Shown in pieces: positions 53,696 through 63,082 of a DNA stretch of 64,000 nucleotides (position 1 is its first letter; every line of letters begins with the position of its first letter). Source of the DNA: DATBVX01 sp963724625 (GTDB lineage Bacteria > Pseudomonadota > Gammaproteobacteria > Steroidobacterales > Steroidobacteraceae); NCBI GenBank assembly GCA_963724625.1, contig CAVRVO010000004.1, positions 340,732 to 404,731 on the forward strand, given 5' to 3'. Under the pieces are notes generated by a model that worked only from the letters and a program-made list of their open reading frames with translations, was not told the DNA's origin and made no database searches. The translations under genes and the position numbers were made by a program.

Positions 53696-55540
53696 ATGCT
53701 TCTAGGCGGCGCCCAAGAACTGTTCTCTGAACCATCGAGCGAATTCACTCGTCCCTTTCCCATCCTGGATTCCCGGCAAGGGCACGAGCCGGTAGTCCTG
53801 ATCAAGGAGTGGGGAGTCCCGACGCTTGATCGGCTGGAGCGCACGGCGAGAAGTACTGTGACTCGTTCCTGGGTTGCTCTCTCAGGGAATCCACTGCTGA
53901 AGAGCTCTGCGGGAGTGAGCCCAGTTTCCGGCCTTGGCACGGCAGCACAATTGCTCAAGGAGCTTGACGCGCGAGGGCTCGAGGCGCTTGCCAACGTTGA
54001 TGGCGCTTTTGCGATTGCATGGTGGTCCGGCCAACAAAACGAGCTGTACCTGATCCGCGATCGCTTCGGTGCCGAGCCACTTTATTACGCGAACGTCGGG
54101 CGCCAGCTCGCATTCGCCTCGAGGATACGCGACCTGGTCAAAGCGGGCGTTGTGCGCCGGGCCTTGTCGGCCGATGGTATGGCTGAATTTCTCATGTATT
54201 GCTATCTGCCCGGCACCCACACACTGCACGAGAGCGTCTCGCGTGTTCCCCCGGGGAGCGTCGTTCGATACTCACCTGGAGGCCGCATTGCCGTCGAACG
54301 ATGGTATGCACTCTCGTTTGCGGATCCATTCACTGGCAGTGAGTCAGAGATTGCGTCGGGGTATCGGGATGCGCTGGAAAGTGCCGTGACTGTGAGACTG
54401 GGACCCTCGAATCCCGGTGCCTTGCTCTCGGGCGGGATGGACTCGAGCTCGGCGGTGACCTTCGCAAGACGCCACTGGTCGGGAGAAATCAAATCATTCG
54501 GCTTTCGGTGTGCAGGCACTTCGTTTGACGAGTCTGTCTATGCGCGCGGCCTGGCGGATGCGCTGGACATCCAGCACACGGAAGTCGACTACGGAGAGCT
54601 TGAATCCTTGAGTGTCCAGCAGGCCGTCGTCGAAATGGAAGTTCCATTCTGTGATGTCGGGATCGAAATCGGCACATGGCTGCTGGGGCGTACAGCACAG
54701 TCCAAAGTGCAGTACGTCCTCACCGGCGATGGCGGCGATGAGATCTGGGCAAGTCACCCGGTGTACGCCGCCCAAAAAATCCTGCGGTGGTACGACCGCC
54801 TCCACCTACCTCCGGTAGTCAGCGATTCCATCTGGCGCACCGCTTCGCTACTACCCGATTCCGACAAGAAACGCGATCTCGCCGTGATTCTGAAGCGCAT
54901 CTTTCCGCGCCCCGGGATTCCGCGTGAACTGCGTCATTTCCGCTGGCGCACGTACTACTCGATGGATGAACTGCGCGGAGTGTTGGCGCCGGAGTGGGCA
55001 CGCAAACTCGAGGGGACCGACCCTTTCGAGTGCGTACGCGAATCATTCGATGGCTATCACGGACCCGACGACGGGATCTCGCCGCTGCTTTTCAGTGATT
55101 ACACTACGGCCTCAGGGTTCTACTTCTCCGGCTCATGTTGCTGCGACACTTTGGCATCGAAGCCCGCATGCCGTTCTACGATCGGCGAGCTGGTCGAGTT
55201 CGGAGCCAGAATTCCTTCCCGACTCAAGCTTGAGGGGATCGAACGCACCAAGCGTTTGTTCAGGCTCGCGATGAAGGGAGTGCTTCCCGATGTAGTCAAT
55301 GAGCGTCAGGACAAGCTCGGGCATTCAGTACCACTGAAGAATTGGCTGCGTGAGAGTTCGACGCTGAATCAGTGCGTGGCGGACACGCTGACACGGACTT
55401 CCATCGAACGCCGCGGGCTGTTCCGATTCGAGGAGATCGAGCGCCTGCGCGCGGAACAAGCTCAGCGTCGGCACAATCACTCGCATCGGTTGTGGGCGCT
55501 CTTTGTGCTCGAACACTGGCTGCGAGCGCACTTCGATTGA
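53696..55540 (+). CDS. Asparagine synthase-like protein without the N-terminal Cys
   Basis: A 614-residue paralogue of AsnB. It keeps the ATP-binding PP-loop SGGMDSS (245-251) and LTGDGGDEIWASH, but the N-terminus (MLLGGAQEL) lacks the Cys2 nucleophile, so it cannot release ammonia from glutamine in the usual way. Around residues 478-495 the reading is garbled (GSCCCDTLASKPACRST). In another frame the same bases encode LMLLRHFGIEARMPFYDRR, the family's conserved stretch, so two opposing indels about 60 bases apart leave the gene open but scramble a conserved segment. It is probably inactive. It follows the acyltransferase by 30 bases. Confidence 0.8.
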   Translation: MLLGGAQELFSEPSSEFTRPFPILDSRQGHEPVVLIKEWGVPTLDRLERTARSTVTRSWVALSGNPLLKSSAGVSPVSGLGTAAQLLKELDARGLEALANVDGAFAIAWWSGQQNELYLIRDRFGAEPLYYANVGRQLAFASRIRDLVKAGVVRRALSADGMAEFLMYCYLPGTHTLHESVSRVPPGSVVRYSPGGRIAVERWYALSFADPFTGSESEIASGYRDALESAVTVRLGPSNPGALLSGGMDSSSAVTFARRHWSGEIKSFGFRCAGTSFDESVYARGLADALDIQHTEVDYGELESLSVQQAVVEMEVPFCDVGIEIGTWLLGRTAQSKVQYVLTGDGGDEIWASHPVYAAQKILRWYDRLHLPPVVSDSIWRTASLLPDSDKKRDLAVILKRIFPRPGIPRELRHFRWRTYYSMDELRGVLAPEWARKLEGTDPFECVRESFDGYHGPDDGISPLLFSDYTTASGFYFSGSCCCDTLASKPACRSTIGELVEFGARIPSRLKLEGIERTKRLFRLAMKGVLPDVVNERQDKLGHSVPLKNWLRESSTLNQCVADTLTRTSIERRGLFRFEEIERLRAEQAQRRHNHSHRLWALFVLEHWLRAHFD

Positions 55541-55567
55541 AGCGACGCCGTGTTTCGGAAAGCGGCG

Positions 55568-57145
55568 CTACCCCTGTGTACCGCATCTCCATGCGAAGAC
55601 ACGGCTCTCTGCGGGCAGGGCGAGAGACTGACATTGCGCCTCGATGACCCTCACTGCTGCAGGCGTAACACCAGTTTCCCTTTCGAGCTTGTCATGATCG
55701 ATGACTACGAGCTTGGTTCCGGCACGACCCAGCACGTCGGCTAGAGAGTCAGCGGTACTTATCACTTCGCGACCTGTACGCGAGTCGCGCCCGAATTCCC
55801 CGCCGCTGTCGCTCTCAAGCACGGCACTGGCATTGAGTTCGAAGTCGTATCGGCCAAGATAGTAGAGTCCCTTCACTCCGGCCGACACGATCACGATATT
55901 CGCAGCCTCGGCAGGCGGTCGCAGCATGGGGAGCGCGAGCGACCAGTTCGACTCGGACGCATACATCTTCAGGTTTTCTGCGGCGTTGCCTTTCACGGCG
56001 AAGCGTAATGTTCGTTGGCCTTCCTGGGAACCAAGAAACGTGATCGCAAAGATAGCGAGCGTCAAAGGCATCGCAGCGTTGACGAATCGCGGGACGCTCC
56101 TTTCCAGCCATCGCCTCATGAGTGGTAGAGCGACGGCGATCCCGCAGCCGAGTACCGAGCAGACAAAGGGCATTGCGTAGTACACGTAGCGCATGGCTTT
56201 GGATGCTGCGATGGAATGCACGACCAGCGCGGAAACAGCGACGACCGTACAGAAGGTTCCAAAGCGATCAAACACTGCAATGGCGGCCAGCGCGGCCAAG
56301 GGAAACAGCGGCCAGAACAAGGGCAGATCCGCAGCCAGCTGCACGAAGTAATAGAGAGGCCGACTAGCGCGATCCTCGGCCCAGAGCGGAACTTCCATCG
56401 CGTGTGCTATGAGGTGCACCTTCCACTCGAGCAGCGCCAGCACCACAAGCGTCGCGATCAGGAGGGCCGAGAACACGAACGGTCGCGCGCGTATGATCGC
56501 GCCGACCCAATCACGCCTGTGGACGACAAAGGCTGCCACCAGGCCGCTCAACGTTGCACCGATCGCGATTACGGTCGTGATCTGCAAGTGCACTGCCACG
56601 GCGGCAGCCAGCACGGCTATCCCGATGAGCAAGGTGCGGGTCAGACGTGCGCGGCCGTGCACCAGCGCCTCATAGAGGCTGACGGCCATGACCGCGACCG
56701 CCAAGGCGTGCAGCGTGTAGAACCGCGCAAACGTTGACAGTCCGATAGTCGTCACGCTGATCGTGAGCAGCAGAGCGGCGCTGCTGCCCGCGATCAAGCC
56801 CGCGCGGGATGTCACCCAGGAACCGAGCAACGCGATAAGAGCAAGCGCACTGACCAGAGCGGGGAAACGTGCTGACTCGAGGCTGTCGCCTCGCCACTCA
56901 AAGGTCGCTGCGACGATGCGCGTGAAGAGCTCTGCACGGTCGTAGCGACCGTCGGCGATCACAGGTTCGCCGGTCTCGACGATTCCACGAGCTGCCAATA
57001 CGTGGAGCAACTCGTCGTACTGCGGCGGATGATCCATTGTGTTGCGGACCAGAATCAGGAGCAGCAGCCAAGCTGAGGCTGCCGCGAGAATCATCGCCCA
57101 AGGCCGCCGACTGTCCGCCCACGATGCGGTTGTTGGAGTAGTCAC
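55568..57145 (-). CDS. GT39/ArnT-like membrane glycosyltransferase
   Basis: A 525-residue polytopic protein (about ten helices) with an early DELLH/YDELLHVLA acidic motif in the first periplasmic loop, as in GT39/GT83 enzymes that use polyprenyl-phosphate sugars, and a soluble C-terminal domain (about 400-525). Acceptor unknown. ATG at 57145 overlaps the gtrA stop (ATGA). Last gene of a minus-strand operon starting at the outer-membrane protein. Confidence 0.78.
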   Translation of the reverse strand: MTTPTTASWADSRRPWAMILAAASAWLLLLILVRNTMDHPPQYDELLHVLAARGIVETGEPVIADGRYDRAELFTRIVAATFEWRGDSLESARFPALVSALALIALLGSWVTSRAGLIAGSSAALLLTISVTTIGLSTFARFYTLHALAVAVMAVSLYEALVHGRARLTRTLLIGIAVLAAAVAVHLQITTVIAIGATLSGLVAAFVVHRRDWVGAIIRARPFVFSALLIATLVVLALLEWKVHLIAHAMEVPLWAEDRASRPLYYFVQLAADLPLFWPLFPLAALAAIAVFDRFGTFCTVVAVSALVVHSIAASKAMRYVYYAMPFVCSVLGCGIAVALPLMRRWLERSVPRFVNAAMPLTLAIFAITFLGSQEGQRTLRFAVKGNAAENLKMYASESNWSLALPMLRPPAEAANIVIVSAGVKGLYYLGRYDFELNASAVLESDSGGEFGRDSRTGREVISTADSLADVLGRAGTKLVVIDHDKLERETGVTPAAVRVIEAQCQSLALPAESRVFAWRCGTQG

Positions 57146-57568
57146 GGTGCGTCGTGCCGTTCGCTTTGATGATCTGTATGCCGTTCCGTACTGCGGACGA
57201 ATACCCAGCCCTCATACACGACGAACTTGAGCAAGAACGACACACCGAGCACCACGACCAGCGCGAGCAGGTAATGGAGGTCGAGTACACTGCTGACCAG
57301 GAGGAAACCGAGATACTCGAGACCACGAAAGACACCGCTGGATCCCAGGAACAAGTACTAGTTGGCGCCAGAACGGCGAATGCGTGCCCCGAAAAACGAA
57401 GTACCTCAACACCAGAAAATTTACGATCAACGCGGCGGCGAGCCCTACCGCCGCCGCCGCGCGCGCAGATAGAAAGCCGAGTTCGTGCAAAACCGCCGTC
57501 GTGGTCAGTGCTACTCCGGAGCTCAACAGGCCACCCATTCCAAAGCGCAGGAGCGCCATCAGGCGCAT
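57142..57568 (-). pseudogene. GtrA family flippase, frameshifted
   Basis: GtrA-like four-helix protein that would flip a polyprenyl-linked sugar. Helices 1-2 (RFGMGGLLSSGVAL, VGLAAALIVNFLVLRYFVF) are in one frame and helices 3-4 (FLGSSGVFRGLEYLGFLL, ALVVVLGVSFLLKFVVYEGWVF) in another. The break is at about 57350 and one base in TTGTTCCTGGG would mend it. Start set at ATG 57568; the frame extends to 57628. GtrA usually works with a DPM1-type GT2 (59242) and a membrane transferase (55568), all present here. Confidence 0.8.
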
Positions 57569-57581
57569 TCTTGACAGCAAG

Positions 57582-59228
57582 TCACGGCCCTCTCTGACAG
57601 GAGCCACCCACTCGCAATACATATACATCGCCGCTTCTGAACAGAATCCGATCTGGCGGAGGTGCGTGCAACACGAAACCGTCGTGTAGACCGCGCGTGA
57701 GAAGCTGCCGCGCTAGCTCGTCGAACGGAGCGTAGTAGCCGGTCTTTTTCCAGACCATCGGTGCCGTCAACATTACAGACACGTCATAGGGAGCCAGCGA
57801 CGCCTCCAGCTGGTCCCACGAAGACGCGTAGGCCGCCTGCAGCGAAGACTCGATCCTGGGCACGAGACGTCGATAGTACCCCTGCATGAAAGCGATCGAT
57901 TCCTCGGTCGAGGCCAGCACTGAGTGTCGCGTGCGAAGCGGGACGTCGTCAGCCAGGTCGGGGTGCGCAGCGACGATGCAATCCTTGGGTAATGAGGCGA
58001 TGAATTCATAAGCCCGTTCCATGTCCTGGTCGACGGGTCGTTGCCATGCCGCTGCCGCCTTTGGCAGGAGCACAATCACAACTACGATTGGCGCGATGCA
58101 GGCTACGGCCCAAGCCGGCCAACTGTTGCGTATCTGTGGTCGCCTGGAAGCAAGGTGTTGGACCAGCGCATAGGTCCCGGCCGTGAAAGTCACGATCGCA
58201 AAAGCGGCAAGTGCCAGCTTGGAGTGGCGGTTTGGCAAGTAAAGATGAAACAGGAACAGTCGTGCCAACCACCACGTCACGATGCCCACGCAAGCGAGCG
58301 CCCATGCGGCAGGCGGGATGAGACGTCGCCGCCCGAGTACAAACGCAAGTCCGGCCGCCGCACCCATCGCCAGCAACATTTTTCGTGACCAGCCCAGTCC
58401 CGTGCGCGGGTGCCCGAAGTAGGAACCAAGTGATTTCGGGCCGAAAAGACTTTGTCGCCCCAACGGTCCGAATTCCGGCATCTGGAGCGCCTGCGCGTGC
58501 GTCACCATTGGGCCCACATTTTCCGGTGTGCTGGATCCAAGTAGAACGAGCGCAATGGCGACAACGCCCAGCAGGACGTTCCATTGCCACTCTGGCGGTA
58601 AGTGATGCTCCCGCAGCAAGTCACGAAGGAACACGATTCCAGCCGTTAGGCCGAGAACTGCAATCAAGATCGGGTAAAAGAGGGCCGCTGCAAGCCACGA
58701 TACGCCCACCCATTGGTAGCGCCTCGCTACCAGGGCCCACAAGCAGAGCAGAGTGATGGGCAGGGCAAACGTTCGCTGAAAACCCATCGGTGGCAGCAAG
58801 TCATTGGTGGGCAGCAACGCGATCATCACGACAACCGCGATCAAGCCAGCTAGCGGTGGAGCGGCGTCGACCAGCGCTACGCCCAATTTCCAAGCGAGTG
58901 CAATGCTCAGTGCCAGAAGCCCAGCGGCAACGACCTCCGCTGCCCGCTGAGCGTCCGCTGAAGAAGCAAGCACCGCGTACAGTGCGCGATATCCCCAGGG
59001 CGCCACCGCAGGAGAGGCGAAGTATTCGATGCTGATGTCGTTGGGAAACAGTGTCGGGTCGGCGTACCGATACAGCCAGAACACATGCTGAGTGGCGTCG
59101 CCATTGAAGAGATCTTGGCGAATGATGCTGGGGCCGGTCCAGAGCACGATCGCCAGTGCCAGGCAAATCCATGCCGAGATGCGCAATGCGCGCGCTGCGC
59201 TCGCTGTCAGACTCACCGCTGTATGCAT
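57582..59228 (-). CDS. Large polytopic membrane protein, probable lipid-linked glycosyltransferase
   Basis: A 548-residue protein with about eleven predicted transmembrane helices and a soluble C-terminal tail (from about 400). A DATQHVFWLYRYAD segment in the first loop and PNDISIEYF after it resemble the acidic catalytic loop of GT-C enzymes. I do not recognise a named family. It lies 13 bases downstream of the GT2 gene stop and overlaps the gtrA region. Confidence 0.65.
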   Translation of the reverse strand: MHTAVSLTASAARALRISAWICLALAIVLWTGPSIIRQDLFNGDATQHVFWLYRYADPTLFPNDISIEYFASPAVAPWGYRALYAVLASSADAQRAAEVVAAGLLALSIALAWKLGVALVDAAPPLAGLIAVVVMIALLPTNDLLPPMGFQRTFALPITLLCLWALVARRYQWVGVSWLAAALFYPILIAVLGLTAGIVFLRDLLREHHLPPEWQWNVLLGVVAIALVLLGSSTPENVGPMVTHAQALQMPEFGPLGRQSLFGPKSLGSYFGHPRTGLGWSRKMLLAMGAAAGLAFVLGRRRLIPPAAWALACVGIVTWWLARLFLFHLYLPNRHSKLALAAFAIVTFTAGTYALVQHLASRRPQIRNSWPAWAVACIAPIVVVIVLLPKAAAAWQRPVDQDMERAYEFIASLPKDCIVAAHPDLADDVPLRTRHSVLASTEESIAFMQGYYRRLVPRIESSLQAAYASSWDQLEASLAPYDVSVMLTAPMVWKKTGYYAPFDELARQLLTRGLHDGFVLHAPPPDRILFRSGDVYVLRVGGSCQRGP

Positions 59229-59241
59229 GAGCTCTCGCGGC

Positions 59242-60189
59242 CTAGTTGGGCTTGCTCAGTCGGAGTTCTCGAAGGTGGACCTGCACATCTTCGAGCAGAC
59301 GCCGATTGACCGAAATCAGGTTGGCAATGACCGCGAGCGACAAGGTGTGGAATCCCATGAGTAGCAAGATCGCGGTGAGAATCACTGATTGGACGTGGCC
59401 TTTGCCCTCGCCAATCAGCACGAAATAGACATATCGCAGGCCCAGCAACAATCCGGCTGCCAGCAGTACTCCTGCTATGACACCGAGAAATCGAAACGGT
59501 CGATAAATGACGAATACGTGGCCCATGGTGGATACCGAGCGGCGCACGTAGCTGGCAATGGACTTTACCAGCCGAGACGGGCGCAACTCCGCATTGGTCT
59601 CGATAGGTACGCTTATCAGCGGAATATTCTTGACGCCCGCCTGAATGATGGTCTCGAGCGTATACGTGTACTGCGAAAACACATTGATCTGCAGGGCCGC
59701 CTGTCGGCTGAAGGCGCGAAATCCGCTCGGAGCATCGGCTACGTCGGTATTGCTGACCCAGCGTGTCACAGCACTGCCGAATTTCTGCAGGACTTTCTTG
59801 ATTGGCGAGAAATGCCCAATATCACCGATCGGGCGCGCGCCGATAACAATTTCCGCTTCGTGCCTCAGTATCGGGTCAACGAGCAACGAAATATGTGACC
59901 CCCTGTATTGATTATCAGCGTCGGTATTGACGATGACATCCGCGCCCAGGGCGAGACTGGTCGTGAGACCGGTCATGAATGCCGCAGCCAGCCCCTTATT
60001 TCCGACGTGCGAGACGATATGGTTGACACCGCACGCGCGCGCCACGTTCACGGTATCGTCGGTGGAGCCATCATCGACGATAAGGACTTCGACGACGTCG
60101 ACGCCAGGAACATCGCGTGGCAAGTCCTTGAGTGTCGTCTCTAGCGTCGCGGCCTCGTTGTAACAGGGTATCTGGATAATGAGCTTCAC
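59242..60189 (-). CDS. GT2 polyprenyl-phosphate glycosyltransferase
   Basis: A 315-residue DPM1-like enzyme: IQIPCYNEAATLETTLKDL, LIVDDGSTDDT, NTDADNQYRG (DAD motif), and two C-terminal membrane helices (about 230-255, 270-290). It would load a sugar onto a polyprenyl phosphate on the cytosolic face for the GtrA and GT-C proteins downstream. GTG start at 60189 overlaps the stop of the glycosyltransferase remnant (GTGA). Confidence 0.92.
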   Translation of the reverse strand: MKLIIQIPCYNEAATLETTLKDLPRDVPGVDVVEVLIVDDGSTDDTVNVARACGVNHIVSHVGNKGLAAAFMTGLTTSLALGADVIVNTDADNQYRGSHISLLVDPILRHEAEIVIGARPIGDIGHFSPIKKVLQKFGSAVTRWVSNTDVADAPSGFRAFSRQAALQINVFSQYTYTLETIIQAGVKNIPLISVPIETNAELRPSRLVKSIASYVRRSVSTMGHVFVIYRPFRFLGVIAGVLLAAGLLLGLRYVYFVLIGEGKGHVQSVILTAILLLMGFHTLSLAVIANLISVNRRLLEDVQVHLRELRLSKPN

Positions 60190-60539
60190 GGACCGACTCC
60201 TTCCGAGCGAACGTCGACGCCGAGTTCTCGATAAACCTCAAGCATGCGCCCACGATAGGTTTGGGGCGTAAACGCGCTTTCCACCCAGTGTCTGGCGAAC
60301 CTTCCCATTCGCTCGACTTCCGTGTTCGGCTTGTCTGTCATCTCACGAAGCGCGCTCGCAAGGGAGTGTACGTCACTGCTGTTGAAACTCATGCCGGACT
60401 CATTGTTCCGGATCAGTTCGGGGATGCCTCCGATGCGTGCTCCGATTATTGGTTTGCCCAGCGCGTACGCTTCCAGCAGACTCATGGGCGCGTCGGCACA
60501 ATGTAAGACCGGCCTGGCGATGAGCTTGTGCTGATTCAA
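60186..60539 (-). pseudogene. C-terminal remnant of a GT4 glycosyltransferase
   Basis: About 117 codons matching only the donor-binding half of a GT4 enzyme (APMSLLEAYALGKPIIGARIGGIPELI and a final helix). The first two thirds are missing. Upstream, the frame runs back only to a stop at 60599 and has no similarity, then comes the beta-barrel gene at 60644. So the N-terminus was deleted, not frameshifted. A TTG at 60539 could start it, but the product would lack the acceptor domain. Confidence 0.8.
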
Positions 60540-60643
60540 ACGGCGGTGTTCGTGGGATCTCGCACGGGCACACGAGAGGCCGATACGCTGCCGAGTCTAT
60601 TGGCTCGGAAAGCGGTCGGTACTGATCTTCTCGGGAGCCGTGG

Positions 60644-61867
60644 TCATGGCGTCTGCGCTCTACGCGGGTCCAACCCGCTGTAGCCGAAGGACAGGAACAC
60701 GCCGTTGTTATCAGCATCAAGGTTGCCGCCGAGATCCTGCCACACGTAGCGATAGCCGCACGAGACGTACCAGGTGCGCGTGATCTGACGCGCCAGGCTC
60801 AGCTCCGTAAGCGCGCGCTTGCGTACCTCGCCGCCTTGCTCGCGAATGCGCTCCTCGCGTGACACACGTACCGAACCGTTGAATGTCAGGAGCGCACTCA
60901 GGGGGCGGATGTATTGGACTCGGACTTGATCCTTAGTGCTGCGAGTGCCGAGCGTGCTCGGGGTGAGATAACGCCCTATGGCATACCGAACGCTTCCGAT
61001 CCGCCTTTCGTAGTATCCACTGAATTCCAGCCCCCAATCGCCGAGGGTATCCTGCGTTCGAGTGGGCGCGAAGTCGGTAACCTCGTTGCGCTCGTACGCT
61101 CCGGCCACAGTGAAATACACTGTCGGTGACCACTTATAGTAGAGACTGACTTTCGCGCCCACCGTGTCGGTCTCGTTCGAGCCATCATCTGCCTCTGAGT
61201 GAGACGCATATGGCCCGATGGAGAGCTCAGCAACCGGTCCGAACGCGCGAGTCAGCATGACTTCGGCATACGGAGACTTGTACCCCACGCGATCGATGAG
61301 TTGATCACTGTAGGAGATCATCTTGTAGCTAAGGAGGCCGCTCATCGAAGTCAGTTCGGTGAACTGGTGGCGGAACGACCCCTCCCCGTCGATCGTCTCA
61401 CGCGAGCCGCCGACAAACACAATACCGCCATCTGTTGTGGTCGGATTGGGATCGAAAGGATCAAAACCGGCTTGGCCATATTCTGCGTTGTACACATCCT
61501 GATGTGCGTAACGTGCAAGCAGGCCAAACTCGCTCGTCAAAGTGTGATGCTCTGTGCGCAGGTCCAGAAAGTACTCGACGGGATCGATCCCCTGGCGGTC
61601 CGGAAATTCCTGAAACTGCACCCGCGGTCGCAATTCGAGCTGGCTGCGCTGGGTTTGCCAACCCCAGAGGGCCAGTGTGTTCAGGCGATAATTGATGCTC
61701 GCATCCTGCAGTGCGGGATCGGGGATCATTTCGCGGTTTGTGTTCCACTCGGCGGTTGCTTCCGCAGTTGGAATGAAATAGGTCTGCTGGGCGACCGCAC
61801 TCGAGCTCACGGCGACCAACGCGATGATCGAAATACCCGACAGGCTATGGTACGGCAGCGACATCAC
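60644..61867 (-). CDS. Outer-membrane beta-barrel protein
   Basis: A 407-residue exported protein: signal peptide (hydrophobic 10-25, cleavage after SSAVAQ), then a long series of amphipathic strands with alternating aromatic residues, ending in VFLSFGYSG before a short tail. It resembles BBP2-type outer-membrane barrels often found beside exopolysaccharide genes, though family assignment is tentative. Start ATG at 61867 or 61864. First gene of the minus operon running to 55568 and divergent from the SGNH gene. Confidence 0.75.
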   Translation of the reverse strand: MMSLPYHSLSGISIIALVAVSSSAVAQQTYFIPTAEATAEWNTNREMIPDPALQDASINYRLNTLALWGWQTQRSQLELRPRVQFQEFPDRQGIDPVEYFLDLRTEHHTLTSEFGLLARYAHQDVYNAEYGQAGFDPFDPNPTTTDGGIVFVGGSRETIDGEGSFRHQFTELTSMSGLLSYKMISYSDQLIDRVGYKSPYAEVMLTRAFGPVAELSIGPYASHSEADDGSNETDTVGAKVSLYYKWSPTVYFTVAGAYERNEVTDFAPTRTQDTLGDWGLEFSGYYERRIGSVRYAIGRYLTPSTLGTRSTKDQVRVQYIRPLSALLTFNGSVRVSREERIREQGGEVRKRALTELSLARQITRTWYVSCGYRYVWQDLGGNLDADNNGVFLSFGYSGLDPRRAQTP

Positions 61868-62321
61868 AGGCTTCCAGGAATGTATTCTGCACGGCCACGA
61901 CCTTTGCTCACGTCTCTGTACTTGAATGGGTCACTCGCTTCTTTGACCGCCAATATTCGTGACATGAACCGTATCCCGAGGTTGTTGATCGTACGCGTGG
62001 AAGGCCTCGCCCTGCCCGAGGTATTTCACTTAACACCTAGCATAATTCACCTAAGCGAAACATCCTACGCACGATATGGTGCGGTCGCGTGAGACCAACG
62101 AGATAAGCTGATCCGATCCTAGACCACGCTTGGAGTTCCATGCTCAGGGCTCTACGCCGATACGAGTGTCCCACGACAGATGATTGAAAAATCTGCTTCG
62201 AGCGGCGGCCAGCGCGCGTTGCCGTGCATTTGCGGTGCTCCTCGGCCGAGACTCCGGTCCGGTAAATCATGACACCAGTCATAACCGTGAAACCCGCCCC
62301 TCCGCTTCACCTCTGGCAGCG
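61868..62321. promoter_or_regulatory. Divergent intergenic region with a direct repeat
   Basis: This 454-bp gap separates the outer-membrane barrel (left) from the SGNH hydrolase (right). It contains TTCACTTAA at 62025-62033 and TTCACCTAA at 62046-62054, a direct repeat with exactly 21 bases start to start, two helical turns. The spacing is operator-like. No convincing -35/-10 pair was picked. An ATG at 62269 opens a frame reading TPVITVKPAPPLHLWQRW that may be the original N-terminus of the SGNH gene, out of frame with its remainder. Confidence 0.35.
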
Positions 62322-63082
62322 ATGGCGTCTCGCAGATCTGTCGCGCTGATACTCGGCCTGGGCGGCGTCACGGCCGCGGCCCTGCTTGCGGCCTCGGTGG
62401 CCGGCTATTTCACGCACCGTTTCTATGTTGAGCGTGCTCGCGCCAAGCTCATGCCGACATTTGAATCCAGATTTGAGAGCGAGAATGCGAGTCTCTCAGC
62501 ACCCGTCGAACCCAGGGTTGTGATGATCGGGACTCCAGGGTCGTCGACTGGCAATCCCAGCCTCCAAAGACGGATCTGGAGCTGGTGTGGCGCGGGATTC
62601 GAGGCGAGACCACGGGACAGTTGCTGCACCGGTTCGGGGCAGATACGCGCGGCATAGGCGCTACGGTGGTGGTGATTCAGGCGGGGATCAACGATCTCGT
62701 CCTTGGAACTGCTGTGGGCGAAGGTAAATCCGCTTCTGATCGCGCCCTTCGCAATCTGCAGGCGATGGTGCAGTTGAGCACCCGATCTGGCACCGACGTC
62801 ATTCTGTTGACGGTCGTTCCTCCGGCGACGCCCCCGCTATTACGCCGTATCGTCTGGTCAGACTCGGTTTACGGCCTGGTTGCAGATTTCAACCGTCGAC
62901 TGCACACGCTGGGCGGTCCGCAGGTTCGAATTCTTGCAGCCGACCGGATTCTATGTGGCGGAGCCGATCGCATGCCGCGTCAGTTTGCTCGCGACACCCT
63001 GCATTTCTTGCCCGCCGCGTACGACCTGCTCAATCAGGAGCTCGGCGCAGAGCTGCGGGAATCAGCGCATGCTGTTCAATAG
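62322..63082 (+). pseudogene. SGNH/GDSL hydrolase (O-acetyl handling), frameshifted
   Basis: A membrane-anchored SGNH hydrolase. N-terminal helix VALILGLGGVTAAALLAASVAGYF; block I should read IGDSRVVDWQ but the codons give IGTPGSS because one G is missing in the run at 62529-62531; adding it restores the catalytic GDS. From 62585 the other blocks are in the second frame: QAGINDLV (GxND) and DTLHF (DxxH). Its 3' end overlaps the MBOAT ATG at 63069. With an MBOAT protein it resembles AlgJ/AlgX-AlgI-type acetylation pairs. Confidence 0.82.
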
